Shown in pieces: positions 43,848-53,584 of a DNA stretch of 64,000 nt. The translations under genes and the position numbers were made by a program. Position 1 is the stretch's first letter, and the number at the start of each line of letters is the position of its first letter. Under the pieces are notes generated by a model. The model saw only the letters and a program-made list of their open reading frames with translations. It was not told the origin of the DNA and did not search any database. Source of the DNA: UBA668 sp043740085 (GTDB lineage Bacteria > Actinomycetota > Acidimicrobiia > Acidimicrobiales > Ilumatobacteraceae); assembly GCA_043740085.1 (NCBI GenBank), contig JAYUCY010000001.1, positions 1 through 64,000 on the forward strand, given 5' to 3'.

Positions 43848-46800
43848 GCGTCGGCTCGGTCGGCACGTCCGCCGAGCACGAGCTCGACCTGATCGGTCTG
43901 CGGGCTGGCGAGTTCGTCGACGAACATCCGCGCACCTGCCTCCAGCGCGATCAGTTTCACGCCCATCGCCAAGAAGTGGGACTGCAGCGCGGCGCCAACC
44001 ATGCCACCGGCCCAGGGTCCCCAGCCGAACGACTTGACGACGCAGCTGGAACCGCGCCGATCGTGTTCGGCGAGGGCCACCTTGTTGAGCACTTCGTTCG
44101 CCATTGCATAGTCGGCCTGGCCGGTGTTGCCCGACCGGGCCGCCACCGACGAGAACACGCACAGCACCCGCAAGGGATCGTCGGCCGTTGCCGACAGCAA
44201 GGCGCGGAGACCGCCCACCTTGGTGTCGAAGACGACCTCGAACTGGTCGTCGGTCTTGTCGGCGATGAGCTTGTCGGCCAGCACCCCTGCGCCGTGCACG
44301 ACCGCGGTGATGGGCCCGACCTCTTCGCGCACCGCAGCGAGCACGGCGGCCACCGCCGCGGCATCGGCGATGTCCACCGTGGCGTACCGCGCCTCGCCGC
44401 CGACGTCTTCGATGGCAGCCAACGTGTTCCTGATCTCGCGATTGGCGAGCACGTTGTGGACCTGCATACCCAGGTCGGCGGGCGTCACGCTGCGGCCGTC
44501 GGCCGTCGCGGCATCGAGCAGGACGCGCTTCAGCGATGCGTCGTCGATGGCGCCGGCGCATATCGCCGGTTCGTCATCGACCGTCGACCGGCCGAGCAGC
44601 ACGAACTGAGCTTTCGACGCGCGGGCCAACTCGATCACGCAGACGGCGGTTACGCCGCGGGCGCCGCCGGACACGACGATGACATCGTCGGGGCCGAGCA
44701 ACATCGAACCGTTCTCCACCTCGACTTCGAGGTCGCGCAACGTGACCCGCGTGCCGTCGGCGCGCAGGCCGACCTCCACCACGGCGCCGCCCTGCAACAG
44801 TTCGTCGGCGATGGCGCGGGCGACTTCGCCGGGCGGCCGACCGCCGAGCCCGAGGTCGATCGCTTTCACCCCGGCCGCCGGCCACTCGAGGGCGGCAGTC
44901 CGCGCCAGGCCGTTGATGCCGGCTGACCACGCCCGCGTACCATCGCAACCGTCGCAACCGAACGAGCCGCCAAGGTCGGTGACCGTCACAAATAGGCCCG
45001 GGTTCAACGCCACGGCTCTGGCGGCGCGGAATGCCGCAGCGTTGACGGCAACGGCCTCGTCGTCGGATTGCCACTGCGCCAGCGCACCGAGGAAGACCGC
45101 GCCGGCCAAGCCCGGCTGCAGCGGATCGCTCGCCAGTTCGGCGCTGACACCGGCAGCCGAGAGCAGGGAGACCAACGCCGCGGCGATGCCGTTGCCGTCG
45201 TCGGTGACAGCGATACGCCCCGAGCGAAGACCTGGCATTTCTGCGCCAGATCGTGGTGATGCCACCGCGGCAACCACGAAGCGACCGAGTACCGCTGCCG
45301 GAGCGAGCGGGGATGGCGATGACGCGATAGCGGGACCGTTCAGTCGTCCGTCGAGATAGTCCACGATCTGACCCAGCGTCGCCAGCGCGGCCATCTCGCT
45401 GGTGTCCACATCGGGCAGTGCCGGTACGAGATCGTGCATCGCGCTCAGAATCTCGACGCGCTTGATCGAATCGATTCCGAGATCGCTTTCGAGCTCCATC
45501 TCCATCGAGAGCATCTCCGCGGGGTATCCAGTTTTGTCGGCAACGACGTCCAGCAGCAAGGCCCGCAAACGATCGAACGAGAGACCCTGCCCAGTTGCCA
45601 CCGATACCACTGGTGCCACCGATACCACTGGTGCCACCGGCGGCGGCGCCATGGCCTGAACCGGTGCCACGACAACCGGTGGCACCGGCGCGGCCACGGC
45701 AACTTCCATGGCCACCGGGGGGGCGGCAAGCGCTGGTCGAGGCCGCAGAGGGCCGACGCCGGAGAGCTGGCCGAGCAGGTCGAGGCTCTGCTGCGCCGTT
45801 GCCAGGAACGTGCCGTGCACGTGGGCCATCGAGTTGAGGTATGCGGCGTGGGCGTCGGCGGTCTGCTGCTGCATCGCCAGGTATGCGGCCAGGAACTCTC
45901 CCGAGGGAGCGGCAGCCGTGGCAGGTGCCAGTGGCGCGGATGGTATGACGGCGGGGATTTCGGTCACGGGGTTGGCTCCGACGAGTTCTGACAAGTTGTG
46001 TGGGGGGTACGGCTTGCCGTGGTTGGCGCCGTTGATGGCAATGGTCAACTTGGGCGTGGACGCATCGTGCGGGTTGGCACTCTCGCCGTACCCGTTCCTC
46101 AGCGCGCCGAGGTCCATGGGCACGCCGGCCGCAGCGAGCCGGCCGATGCCACCGAGGAATGCGCCGAGTCCGGGCTTGTTGCGCTTGTCCATGGCGACGG
46201 CGAGGTGCTCGCGTCCGTCGAGGATGGTCGCGACGAGACCGGTGAGCGTCGACGACGGGCCGACCTCGACGAACGTGCGGGCCCCGCTCTGGTACATGGA
46301 TTCGATCATCTCGACGAAACGCACCGACTTGGCCAACTGTCGCCCGAGTTGAGCGCGCCCGGCGGGAACGTCGTCGAACGGGTACGGCTCGGCCGTCTCG
46401 TTGGCGTGCACGGCGATGGCCGGCGCGTTGAAGGTAACGCCTTCCAGGAACTCGGTGAACGCTCCGCTCGCGCCGCTGACCACCGGCGAGTGAAACGCGG
46501 TTGCCACTGTGAGTCGTTTGAACGCGACGCCGTCGGCGCGCAGTGTGGCCTCGATCTCGTCGATCGCTGCAGTGCGACCGGATAGCACCACCTGCACCGG
46601 GCTGTTGTGGTTGGCGACCACCACGTCGATGCCGGATCGCTGCACGATCGCCCGCACGTGATCGATCGGTGCGGACACCGCCGTCATGGATCCCGGTGTG
46701 TCGGCGGACTGCGCCATCAGTTCGCCACGGCGCCGGGCCACGCTGATCGTGTCGGGCTCCGACAACACGCCGGCTGCGTGCAGCGCAGTGATCTCACCGA

Positions 46801-48829
46801 AGCTGTGCCCGGCAACATGTGTGGGCCGTACGCCGATCGAGCGGAGGACTCGCAGGATGGCCAGGCTGGCCGCGCCGATGGCCGGTTGCGCCCACTCGGT
46901 CGCTGTCAGCAGGGCGTCGTTGGTGGCATCCGCGCCGTCGGCGAACGTCGTGATCGGGAAGACCACGTCGTGCAGTCGCCGGCCATCGAGGCTCATGTCG
47001 GCGGCCACATCCCATGCCGCCATCGCCTCGCGGTACTGCATCGCCAGATCGGCGCCCATCGACACGTACTGGCTGCCCTGGCCGGGGAAGACGAAGGCGA
47101 TCTTGCCGACGAGTTCACCGGTGCCATAGTGAACGCCGGTTGGCATCGAGAACGGTGTCGTGGGGTTCGCCTCGATGTGTTCGATGGCCGTCGCCAGCTT
47201 GCTGCAGAGATCGGCTTCGTTGCGCGCCACAACGGCGAGACGTGCCGCCGCGTCGGATCGATAGGCGCGCTGGCTCGTCTGGGCCAGCCAGGTGGCGTAC
47301 CCACTCGCTGTCGCCGCGTGGAGGTGTTGGCGCGCCCGGGCGGCGACATCCCGCCCGTCGGTGCCGGTGATGACCACGAGTTCGACGTCGCTGGTACGCA
47401 GGCGCGGAGCACGGCTGCCGGCGCCCACGTACTCGGACAGTGCGATGTGGAAGTTCGACCCGCCGAAACCGAACGAGCTGACCGACGCCCGCCGTTCGTG
47501 ATCGGAGCCACGAATCCACGGTCGGGTCCTGGTGTTGAGATGGAACGGCGAGTGCTGCAGGTCGAGCTTTGGATTCGGCGCATCGATCTTGGCGCTCTGC
47601 GGCAGCACCCCGTGGTGCAGCGCCATGACCACCTTGAACAGCCCCGCCGCGCCCGCCGCCGCCTTGGTGTGACCGATCTGGCTCTTCACAGAACCCAGCG
47701 CGCACCACTGGCGGTCGGCTCGCCCGCTGGCGTTGAAGACCAGTTCCAGTCCCGCGAACTCCGCAGCGTCGCCGGCGACGGTACCCGTGCCGTGGGCCTC
47801 GACGAGTTCCACCGTGTCGGGTCCGTAACCGGCCTTGGCGTAGGCGTTGTCCAACGCCCGCGCCTGGCCGGCCGACACGGGCGCGTACACGCTCTTGGCT
47901 CGGCCGTCGGAGCTGGTTCCGACACCGTTGATCACGCAGTAGATGCCGTTGCCGTCGCGCTCGGCGTCGGCCAGCCGTTTCAGCGCCACCATGCCGATGC
48001 CCTCGCCGAGCATCGTGCCGTCGGCCCTGTCCGAGAACGGGCGGATGTCCTCGCTTCTCGACAGCGCCGGAGTCTTCGAGAAGCACATGTACATCAAGAT
48101 GTCGTTCATGGTGTCGACGCCACCGGCAATGACCATGTCGCTGTCACCGAGGTACAGCTCGTTGACACCCATCGAGATCGCCGAAAACGACGAAGCACAC
48201 GCGGCGTCGGTGACGCAGTTCGTTCCGCCCAGGTCGAGGCGGTTGGCGATACGCCCGGCCACCACGTTGCCGAGCAATCCGGGGAACGTGTCCTCGGTCC
48301 ACGCCGGGTGCAGGTTTGCGATCTGATCGCACGCAGCCAGGGCGACGTCTTCGGCGACACCGGCGCGGCGCATGCCCTGCAGCCACATCGGCCGGCTCAT
48401 CCGGCTGGCCATCGCGCCGAGCAACTCCTGTCCCGACGTGACCCCGAGGATGACCGACACACGCGTTCGGTCGAGCTCGCTGAACTGGGTGCGAGTCGCG
48501 TCGTCGAGCACTCGCTGGGCGACGATGAGCGCGAGCAGTTGCGACGTGTCGGTTGACTTGACGCTGTTGGGTGGCACGCCGAAACCCATCAGGTCGAGAT
48601 CGACGTCCGGCAGGAACCCGCCACGCCTGCCGTAGGTCTTGTCGGGCGCGTCCATGTCGGCGTCGAAGTAGTCGTCGATCAGCCAATGGCTGGGTGGAAC
48701 GGCGGTGATGCGGTCGGTACCCGCGAGGATGTCGGCCCAGAAGCCGGTGGAATCCACCGACCCGGGAAACAGTGCCGACACGCCCACCACCGCGATCGGG
48801 GGGCGCGTCGTTTCGGGTTTCATGGTCAT
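43844..48829 (-). CDS. PUFA-synthase-like megasynthase, Pfa2/PfaA type (KS-AT-ACP-KR)
   Basis: A 1661-residue enzyme. Ketosynthase about 10-460 (Cys in DAACASSFSA near 210, His in EAHGTGT and GHTKAAAG); malonyl-type acyltransferase about 575-880 (FPGQGSQYVSMG, GHSFGE near 674, TAFHSP); a Pro/Ala/Val linker; one acyl carrier domain near 1080-1150 (LGIDSIKRVEIL, Ser near 1120); and a ketoreductase about 1300-1640 (VVSGGARGV near 1387, DYAMAN near 1574). PfaA proteins normally carry several ACPs in tandem; only one is present. The start MTMKPETTRPPI at 48829 follows pfa1 by 25 bp. Confidence 0.88.
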   Translation of the reverse strand: MTMKPETTRPPIAVVGVSALFPGSVDSTGFWADILAGTDRITAVPPSHWLIDDYFDADMDAPDKTYGRRGGFLPDVDLDLMGFGVPPNSVKSTDTSQLLALIVAQRVLDDATRTQFSELDRTRVSVILGVTSGQELLGAMASRMSRPMWLQGMRRAGVAEDVALAACDQIANLHPAWTEDTFPGLLGNVVAGRIANRLDLGGTNCVTDAACASSFSAISMGVNELYLGDSDMVIAGGVDTMNDILMYMCFSKTPALSRSEDIRPFSDRADGTMLGEGIGMVALKRLADAERDGNGIYCVINGVGTSSDGRAKSVYAPVSAGQARALDNAYAKAGYGPDTVELVEAHGTGTVAGDAAEFAGLELVFNASGRADRQWCALGSVKSQIGHTKAAAGAAGLFKVVMALHHGVLPQSAKIDAPNPKLDLQHSPFHLNTRTRPWIRGSDHERRASVSSFGFGGSNFHIALSEYVGAGSRAPRLRTSDVELVVITGTDGRDVAARARQHLHAATASGYATWLAQTSQRAYRSDAAARLAVVARNEADLCSKLATAIEHIEANPTTPFSMPTGVHYGTGELVGKIAFVFPGQGSQYVSMGADLAMQYREAMAAWDVAADMSLDGRRLHDVVFPITTFADGADATNDALLTATEWAQPAIGAASLAILRVLRSIGVRPTHVAGHSFGEITALHAAGVLSEPDTISVARRRGELMAQSADTPGSMTAVSAPIDHVRAIVQRSGIDVVVANHNSPVQVVLSGRTAAIDEIEATLRADGVAFKRLTVATAFHSPVVSGASGAFTEFLEGVTFNAPAIAVHANETAEPYPFDDVPAGRAQLGRQLAKSVRFVEMIESMYQSGARTFVEVGPSSTLTGLVATILDGREHLAVAMDKRNKPGLGAFLGGIGRLAAAGVPMDLGALRNGYGESANPHDASTPKLTIAINGANHGKPYPPHNLSELVGANPVTEIPAVIPSAPLAPATAAAPSGEFLAAYLAMQQQTADAHAAYLNSMAHVHGTFLATAQQSLDLLGQLSGVGPLRPRPALAAPPVAMEVAVAAPVPPVVVAPVQAMAPPPVAPVVSVAPVVSVATGQGLSFDRLRALLLDVVADKTGYPAEMLSMEMELESDLGIDSIKRVEILSAMHDLVPALPDVDTSEMAALATLGQIVDYLDGRLNGPAIASSPSPLAPAAVLGRFVVAAVASPRSGAEMPGLRSGRIAVTDDGNGIAAALVSLLSAAGVSAELASDPLQPGLAGAVFLGALAQWQSDDEAVAVNAAAFRAARAVALNPGLFVTVTDLGGSFGCDGCDGTRAWSAGINGLARTAALEWPAAGVKAIDLGLGGRPPGEVARAIADELLQGGAVVEVGLRADGTRVTLRDLEVEVENGSMLLGPDDVIVVSGGARGVTAVCVIELARASKAQFVLLGRSTVDDEPAICAGAIDDASLKRVLLDAATADGRSVTPADLGMQVHNVLANREIRNTLAAIEDVGGEARYATVDIADAAAVAAVLAAVREEVGPITAVVHGAGVLADKLIADKTDDQFEVVFDTKVGGLRALLSATADDPLRVLCVFSSVAARSGNTGQADYAMANEVLNKVALAEHDRRGSSCVVKSFGWGPWAGGMVGAALQSHFLAMGVKLIALEAGARMFVDELASPQTDQVELVLGGRADRADA

Positions 48830-48854
48830 CTGCGGTCCTGCCCTGCCCTGTCGA

Positions 48855-50474
48855 TCACTGCAATGGGCGGGGTCGATAGTTGAATGCCTGCGACGGTACC
48901 GTGACACCGTAGGTCCGGAACTGATGAGCGCGCGTGACCACCGCAGCGCCCTCCATCAAATTGTTGGCAACTTGCGTCACCGTACGGTTTTCGGGCGCTG
49001 CCAGGAACGTTCCGGCCGTCCAGGCATTGAACGCACCCATCGCCGGCCCGCACCAGATCTGGTAGTCCATCCGCCGCGCCGCGACCCCCTCGATCGACCA
49101 GCGGCTGGACAGTCCGAGATAGCTGCGGAACGTGAGGGCCATGCGGTGACGCGGGTCGGCTTCGGCCTTGGCCACCTGGTCGGGATCGCGATCCATCCAG
49201 AACTCGCGGGTCGCCGCCCAGCACTGGGGGATGGTCATCCCCAGCACGTGCTGCTCGAGTTCGTCGATCTCGTCGCCGGGGATCGACTCCAGTGACGGGT
49301 AGGCCCGGTACAGCTGAGCCAGTTTCTTCGCGCGTGGGGCGAACATCGTGCCGCGCTTCAGCACCTGCAACTCGACGCCCAGCTCGAACATATCGGCTGC
49401 CGGGGCCATGGTGACGTCGGCGATGTCGGCCTGCGCGAGCATCTGCTTGCCCTCGGCTGCCAGCCCTGACTCCACGCAGGCCTGGTTGATCGAGCCGGTC
49501 AACACGTACGACGCACCGAGCGCGAACGCAGCGGCCACGGCCTGCGGAGTGCCGATGCCGCCCGCTGCTCCAAGTCGGATCGGCCGCGTGTAACCGTGAG
49601 CGGCGACAACCTCGTCGCGCACTGCCTGGATCGCGGAGAACAGCGGCGCCAGCGGACGGTTGTCGGTGTGGCCACCGCTGTCGCTCTCGACGGTGACGTC
49701 TTCGGCCACGGGCAGCGAGGCGGCCAAACGCGCCTCGGCGGGCGTCAGCTTGCCGTTGGCTACGAGGGTGTCGAGCAGAGCTTGTGGCGCCGGTGACATG
49801 AAGCGGCGCGCCACCTCCGGGCGCGACACCTTGGCAAACACGGCGTTTGGCCGGTGCAGCACTCCTGTCGAGTCTTGATGGATACCGCTGTATGCGTAAC
49901 GCACGATGGCCGGGGTCAGCGACATGTAAGCCGCCGCGGACACCTTGCGGACGCCGCGGACGATGTACAGGTCGGCCACCGCCTCTTCCAGCGCCGGCTC
50001 GTTCGGCGAGTGGATGAGGTTGCACCCCCACGGCGCGTCGGTGTGGCCGAGCGCGCCGACCAATTCGGTGATGGCTCCGTCGACCCGCGCCGGAGTCAAC
50101 CCTGCCGCCCCGAAGAACCCGAGGTAGCCGTGATTGGCCATCTCGATCACCATCCGGGTGGTCGCGATGCCGTTGGCCATCTCGCCGCTGACATACGCGA
50201 ATCGTGTGCCATGCACCTCGGTGAAGCTGCGATCACCCAACCATTCGGGATACATGGGTGCGAGCGCGGCGATCACGGGCCATGCCCCTGGTACACCGAT
50301 ATCGACCATCGCCCCGCCGGTCGCCACCCCATGGCAACCAGTTGCCGGATCGACCACGACGAGCGCCGTCTCGCGGATGCGATGCGCCATGTCCGCGATC
50401 TGCCCAGGCTCGAAGGCGGGCAAAGCCGTTCCGCTCCAACCAGCGATGGAAGATACCGGGACCGAGTTGCTCAC
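48855..50474 (-). CDS. PfaD/Pfa1-type enoyl reductase
   Basis: A 539-residue FMN-dependent TIM-barrel enoyl reductase of the PfaD class. It would reduce some of the double bonds made by the dehydratases. The flavin/phosphate-binding region is RLGAAGGIGTPQAVAAAFAL (about 291-310), followed by GASYVLTGSINQACVESG. The C-terminal part (ALTFRSYLGLSSRWSIEG) is typical of PfaD and absent from other nitronate-monooxygenase-like proteins. The GTG at 50474 gives the full N-terminus. It is the first gene of the pfa operon. Confidence 0.9.
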   Translation of the reverse strand: MSNSVPVSSIAGWSGTALPAFEPGQIADMAHRIRETALVVVDPATGCHGVATGGAMVDIGVPGAWPVIAALAPMYPEWLGDRSFTEVHGTRFAYVSGEMANGIATTRMVIEMANHGYLGFFGAAGLTPARVDGAITELVGALGHTDAPWGCNLIHSPNEPALEEAVADLYIVRGVRKVSAAAYMSLTPAIVRYAYSGIHQDSTGVLHRPNAVFAKVSRPEVARRFMSPAPQALLDTLVANGKLTPAEARLAASLPVAEDVTVESDSGGHTDNRPLAPLFSAIQAVRDEVVAAHGYTRPIRLGAAGGIGTPQAVAAAFALGASYVLTGSINQACVESGLAAEGKQMLAQADIADVTMAPAADMFELGVELQVLKRGTMFAPRAKKLAQLYRAYPSLESIPGDEIDELEQHVLGMTIPQCWAATREFWMDRDPDQVAKAEADPRHRMALTFRSYLGLSSRWSIEGVAARRMDYQIWCGPAMGAFNAWTAGTFLAAPENRTVTQVANNLMEGAAVVTRAHQFRTYGVTVPSQAFNYRPRPLQ

Positions 50475-50605
50475 ATCAGCAGCCGCTTGGCGTTTGCATG
50501 ATCGTCAGCGTACCGTCGCGCCGGCTTCTTCGGGGAGCCTCCCGGCATGAAGAGGGCGGCGACGGATGTCGCTCCGTCGTCATGCATGGTCGGGAGCACG
50601 TACGA

Positions 50606-50770
50606 CTAGGTCTGCAGTGTGATCGTGGCCCACGTGTGGCGCAACCCGTGCACCGGAATCGTCGGCAGCTTGTGTCGGATCAGCGCCCGCCGGAACGCTG
50701 ACACACGAGTTCTGGATGAAGCGGTTCACCATCAGGTCTGTAGAACGCGAGCCCGCCGGCGGCCGCGCCG
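50606..50770 (-). pseudogene. Tyrosine recombinase (integrase) remnant
   Basis: Minus-strand translation gives GGLAFYRPDGEPLHPELV and, after a two-base shift, SAFRRALIRHKLPTIPVHGL then RHTWATITLQT and a stop. These are consecutive parts of the catalytic domain of phage-type integrases, including the box II HxLRH motif (HGLRH). The distal part with the catalytic Tyr is lost, and so is the whole N-terminal half. The rest of 50475-50970 shows no gene. Confidence 0.65.
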
Positions 50771-50970
50771 GGCGTCGATGTTCGTGCTGAGTCTTGGAGG
50801 TGTCGGCACAGCACCTCGACGGTCAGCCATCAGGGAGGCGACGCTCAGCAAAGCTGCGACCAAGACGGTCAGTGCGCACCATCGCTGCCGGGTCGATCCG
50901 ACGTCGAGCACAGGAAGTGACAGGTTTCTTCGCAAGTCAAGGTCGAGCACCTTCCGGCCGATGAGCTGTT

Positions 50971-52914
50971 GTGCCAGAACCCGTGATCTGTGCGAAGACT
51001 CCGGTGCGGATCGCTGCCTGGACGAAGCAACTCTGCGCGCCGGGCCCCGAGCCGCAGTCGTCGCGGCGCAGCGCCCACCTCGGGGCAATGGTGTCGATCG
51101 CCTCGCTGGTGTTGTACGTGACGTGGAGGGTCGCTGACACTCTGCCGCCCGGAGGTTGGAACCGGAGCGTCGCCTGGCTGCTCATCGCGTTCGAGACCGT
51201 GCCGATCTTCGGCCTCGTCATCAAGGCAGTCACACTGTGGAACATTGACAGCGTCGCGCCACCGCCGCTGAGCGACCTGATCGAGATGCCACGCATCGCC
51301 GTGTTCATCCCGACCTACAACGAGCCGGTCGAGGTGATCGCACCGACCGTTGCTGCGGCGTGCGCGTTGAAGCCCGCTCATGAGACGTGGGTGCTGGACG
51401 ACGGCGATCGGCCTTGGGTCGCCGAAATGTGCGCCGCGTGGGGCGCCCGTTATGTGTGTCGGCCCGTGCACGACCATGCCAAGGCCGGCAACATGAACCA
51501 CGCCCTCGGCGTGCTCGCCGCCGAAGACACCGCCGGCACCGGTGGCGCCGACGTGATCGCCGTGCTCGATTGTGACCACGTGCCACTCCCCCATTTCCTC
51601 ACCGCAACACTCGGTTGGTTCGCCGACGACGGCGTCGCCCTCGTCCAGGGACCCCAGGCTTTCTACAACGCGGGAGCGTTCGACGACGACGGGTTCTCCG
51701 GTGAGCAGGGCATGTTCTTCAACGTGTTGATGCCAGCCCGGAACCATGCCGGCGCCGGTCCGTTCTGGTGCGGGTCCACCTCGTTGCTCCGCGTCAGCGC
51801 ACTCGCCGATATCGGCGGCGTCGCGACCGAGACCATCACCGAGGACATGCACACGACGCTCAAGCTGATCAAGCGCGGGTGGAAAACCGTGTACCACCAC
51901 CAGACGCTTGCGGTCGGTCTCGCCCCGGCCACCCCCGATCAGTACCTCCTGCAGCGCCGGCGATGGGGCATGGGAGCCATGCAGATCCTCGTCCACGAGC
52001 ACCTGTGGGCCGCCAAGCGATGGCTCAGCTGGCGCAACTTCCACGAGTACCTCAATGGCACGCTGTGGTGGCTCGAAGGGATCTCAACCCTGATTGCGTT
52101 CGTGATCCCGATCGCGATCATGCTCAGCGGCGCCGAGACCTCTACCGCCGGGCCCGCCGTCTTCGCCGGCGTGTTCGTGGCCATGTTCAGCGCCCGGCTC
52201 TGGGGTGCGAGACGCCTGATGCGCCGACATATCCATTGGCCGACCGCGTTCGCGCTGCGTGTGTTCCGGATCCCGATCGGCATGGCGTGTCTGTGGTGGC
52301 TGGTTAGCCGCAAGACCCTTCAGTTCGAGGTCACCCCCAAGGGCGGCGCCGACGGCCGCCACCGCGGCCGAGCCCCGAAGATCCTGTGGGCCCTCACCGG
52401 GCTCGTCACCGCCGTGCTCGCGTACGCCTGTTTCGGCGTCGCCGGGCTCCTGCCGTGGCGCACCAGCGCCGCCTCGACCACGGCATCCGGCGTCTGGCTC
52501 GGCCTCGCCGGCCTCGTGCTCCTCTTCGGGGCTCGACGCATCCACGCAGCCGAGTACGCCACCTCGCGCCGCAATGCCTACCGAGTCCAGATTCCCGCCG
52601 AAGTCACGGTCGACCACTTCACCGGCGTGCTCATCGACATCTCCGTCGGCGGCGCCGCCGTCCGCTTCCCGCCCGGCAGACTCCCCCAAGCTGGCCTCGT
52701 CTCCGTCGAACTACCCGGCGCCGACACCATCAAGATGGAGATGGTCCGCATACGCGCGACACCCGACAGCACCGAGTTCGGCTCACTCAAGCTCGCCGAG
52801 AACGACTGGACCGGATACCGAACCATGTCACTGTGGATGTTCCACACCCCAGCGCACGCCGTTCCCGAACTCCCCAGCGGCATCCCGGTCGTCGCATACG
52901 CCCAACCCGCCTGA
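50971..52914 (+). CDS. Cellulose-synthase-like glycosyltransferase with PilZ domain
   Basis: A 647-residue membrane GT2 enzyme. Two hydrophobic segments (about 40-90) precede the catalytic domain (about 105-340). The acidic motifs are LDDGDRP (about 144-150), VLDCDHVP (about 197-204) and TEDMHTT, and the product-binding motif is QRRRWGMGAMQ (about 328-338). Four or more hydrophobic segments follow. The C-terminal PilZ domain (about 530-620) has RRNAYRVQIP and DISVGG, the cyclic-di-GMP contact residues. It would make a beta-glucan under c-di-GMP control. The GTG start is uncertain. Confidence 0.88.
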   Translation: MPEPVICAKTPVRIAAWTKQLCAPGPEPQSSRRSAHLGAMVSIASLVLYVTWRVADTLPPGGWNRSVAWLLIAFETVPIFGLVIKAVTLWNIDSVAPPPLSDLIEMPRIAVFIPTYNEPVEVIAPTVAAACALKPAHETWVLDDGDRPWVAEMCAAWGARYVCRPVHDHAKAGNMNHALGVLAAEDTAGTGGADVIAVLDCDHVPLPHFLTATLGWFADDGVALVQGPQAFYNAGAFDDDGFSGEQGMFFNVLMPARNHAGAGPFWCGSTSLLRVSALADIGGVATETITEDMHTTLKLIKRGWKTVYHHQTLAVGLAPATPDQYLLQRRRWGMGAMQILVHEHLWAAKRWLSWRNFHEYLNGTLWWLEGISTLIAFVIPIAIMLSGAETSTAGPAVFAGVFVAMFSARLWGARRLMRRHIHWPTAFALRVFRIPIGMACLWWLVSRKTLQFEVTPKGGADGRHRGRAPKILWALTGLVTAVLAYACFGVAGLLPWRTSAASTTASGVWLGLAGLVLLFGARRIHAAEYATSRRNAYRVQIPAEVTVDHFTGVLIDISVGGAAVRFPPGRLPQAGLVSVELPGADTIKMEMVRIRATPDSTEFGSLKLAENDWTGYRTMSLWMFHTPAHAVPELPSGIPVVAYAQPA

Positions 52915-53044
52915 CGCGCGGAGATCCGGCCAGCTTTCGCCGTCGTGACGCCGGTCACTCCCCAGATCGTGGTGGAGGAGCCGGGCGCGATTCCTCCGGG
53001 GCCGATTCGGGTGAGATGACCGCTGAGACCACGAAGATCAGGAG

Positions 53045-53527
53045 TCAGGCCACAGCAAGTGATCGACCGGAAGCGGTCCAGGCGTCGGTGCCGCCGTCGA
53101 GTTCGACGACATCGGTGAAGCCCAGAGCCAGAAGTCGTTCGACGGCGATCGCCGACATCGACCCGGACCTGCAGTACACGGCGAGCGTGGCGTCGCGGTC
53201 CAACGGGAGTTTGCCAATGTCCAGATCGTCAAACGGCATGGTCAGGTCGGTGCCGTCCAGGGCGATGGCTTCGGCCGGTACGTGGACGTTGACGACCACA
53301 ACGTCGGTGCCGGCGATCGCCGCCTCGAACGATGGTGGGTCCATCAGGCGATGCGCGGAGTGCGGCGTCATCCCATTGTTTGTCGTGGAGCCCGAGTGGT
53401 CCATGCCCGGCATGCCGGTGGCAAAGTACGCGATGACGGCTACTGCGAACACAACCAAGGCGATCACCAGCAGAGTGGCGCTACGGCCCTCCCGGTCGGG
53501 TGCAGTACCGGTCGTCTTGTCAAGCAT
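53045..53527 (-). CDS. Membrane-anchored rhodanese-like protein
   Basis: A 160-residue protein with one N-terminal membrane segment (about 17-37, LLVIALVVFAVAVIAYFATG), a Met/His-containing linker (MPGMDHSG) and a rhodanese domain (about 60-160). The active-site loop is YCRSGSMSAIA (Cys near 119). It would handle sulfane sulfur or thiols outside the membrane. I place the start at the ATG at 53527, because TTGTCA-17-CACAAT lies before it and predicts a leaderless transcript. A BlaI-type box overlaps that promoter. Confidence 0.8.
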   Translation of the reverse strand: MLDKTTGTAPDREGRSATLLVIALVVFAVAVIAYFATGMPGMDHSGSTTNNGMTPHSAHRLMDPPSFEAAIAGTDVVVVNVHVPAEAIALDGTDLTMPFDDLDIGKLPLDRDATLAVYCRSGSMSAIAVERLLALGFTDVVELDGGTDAWTASGRSLAVA

Positions 53528-53528
53528 G

Positions 53529-53545
53529 TACGACATTGTGTCGTA
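53529..53545. promoter_or_regulatory. BlaI-type box A, rhodanese promoter
   Basis: TACGACA-TTG-TGTCGTA, a perfect inverted repeat with 7-bp arms. It lies directly before the chosen rhodanese start and overlaps the putative -10 element (CACAAT on the minus strand). Confidence 0.75.
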
Positions 53546-53584
53546 GAGAGGCCCTATTGACAACCGCGATCGCCACTCACGAGG

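Noticed and set aside
43848..44561. Upstream extension of the pfa3 frame into pfa2
   Set aside because: The extra residues are Arg-rich shadow sequence of the pfa2 ketoreductase; the ketosynthase starts right after the GTG at 43847.
50619..51137. Plus-strand open frame of about 170 codons before the glycosyltransferase
   Set aside because: It runs through the antisense of the integrase remnant and into the glycosyltransferase gene in another frame; composition is Arg-rich and no motif is seen.
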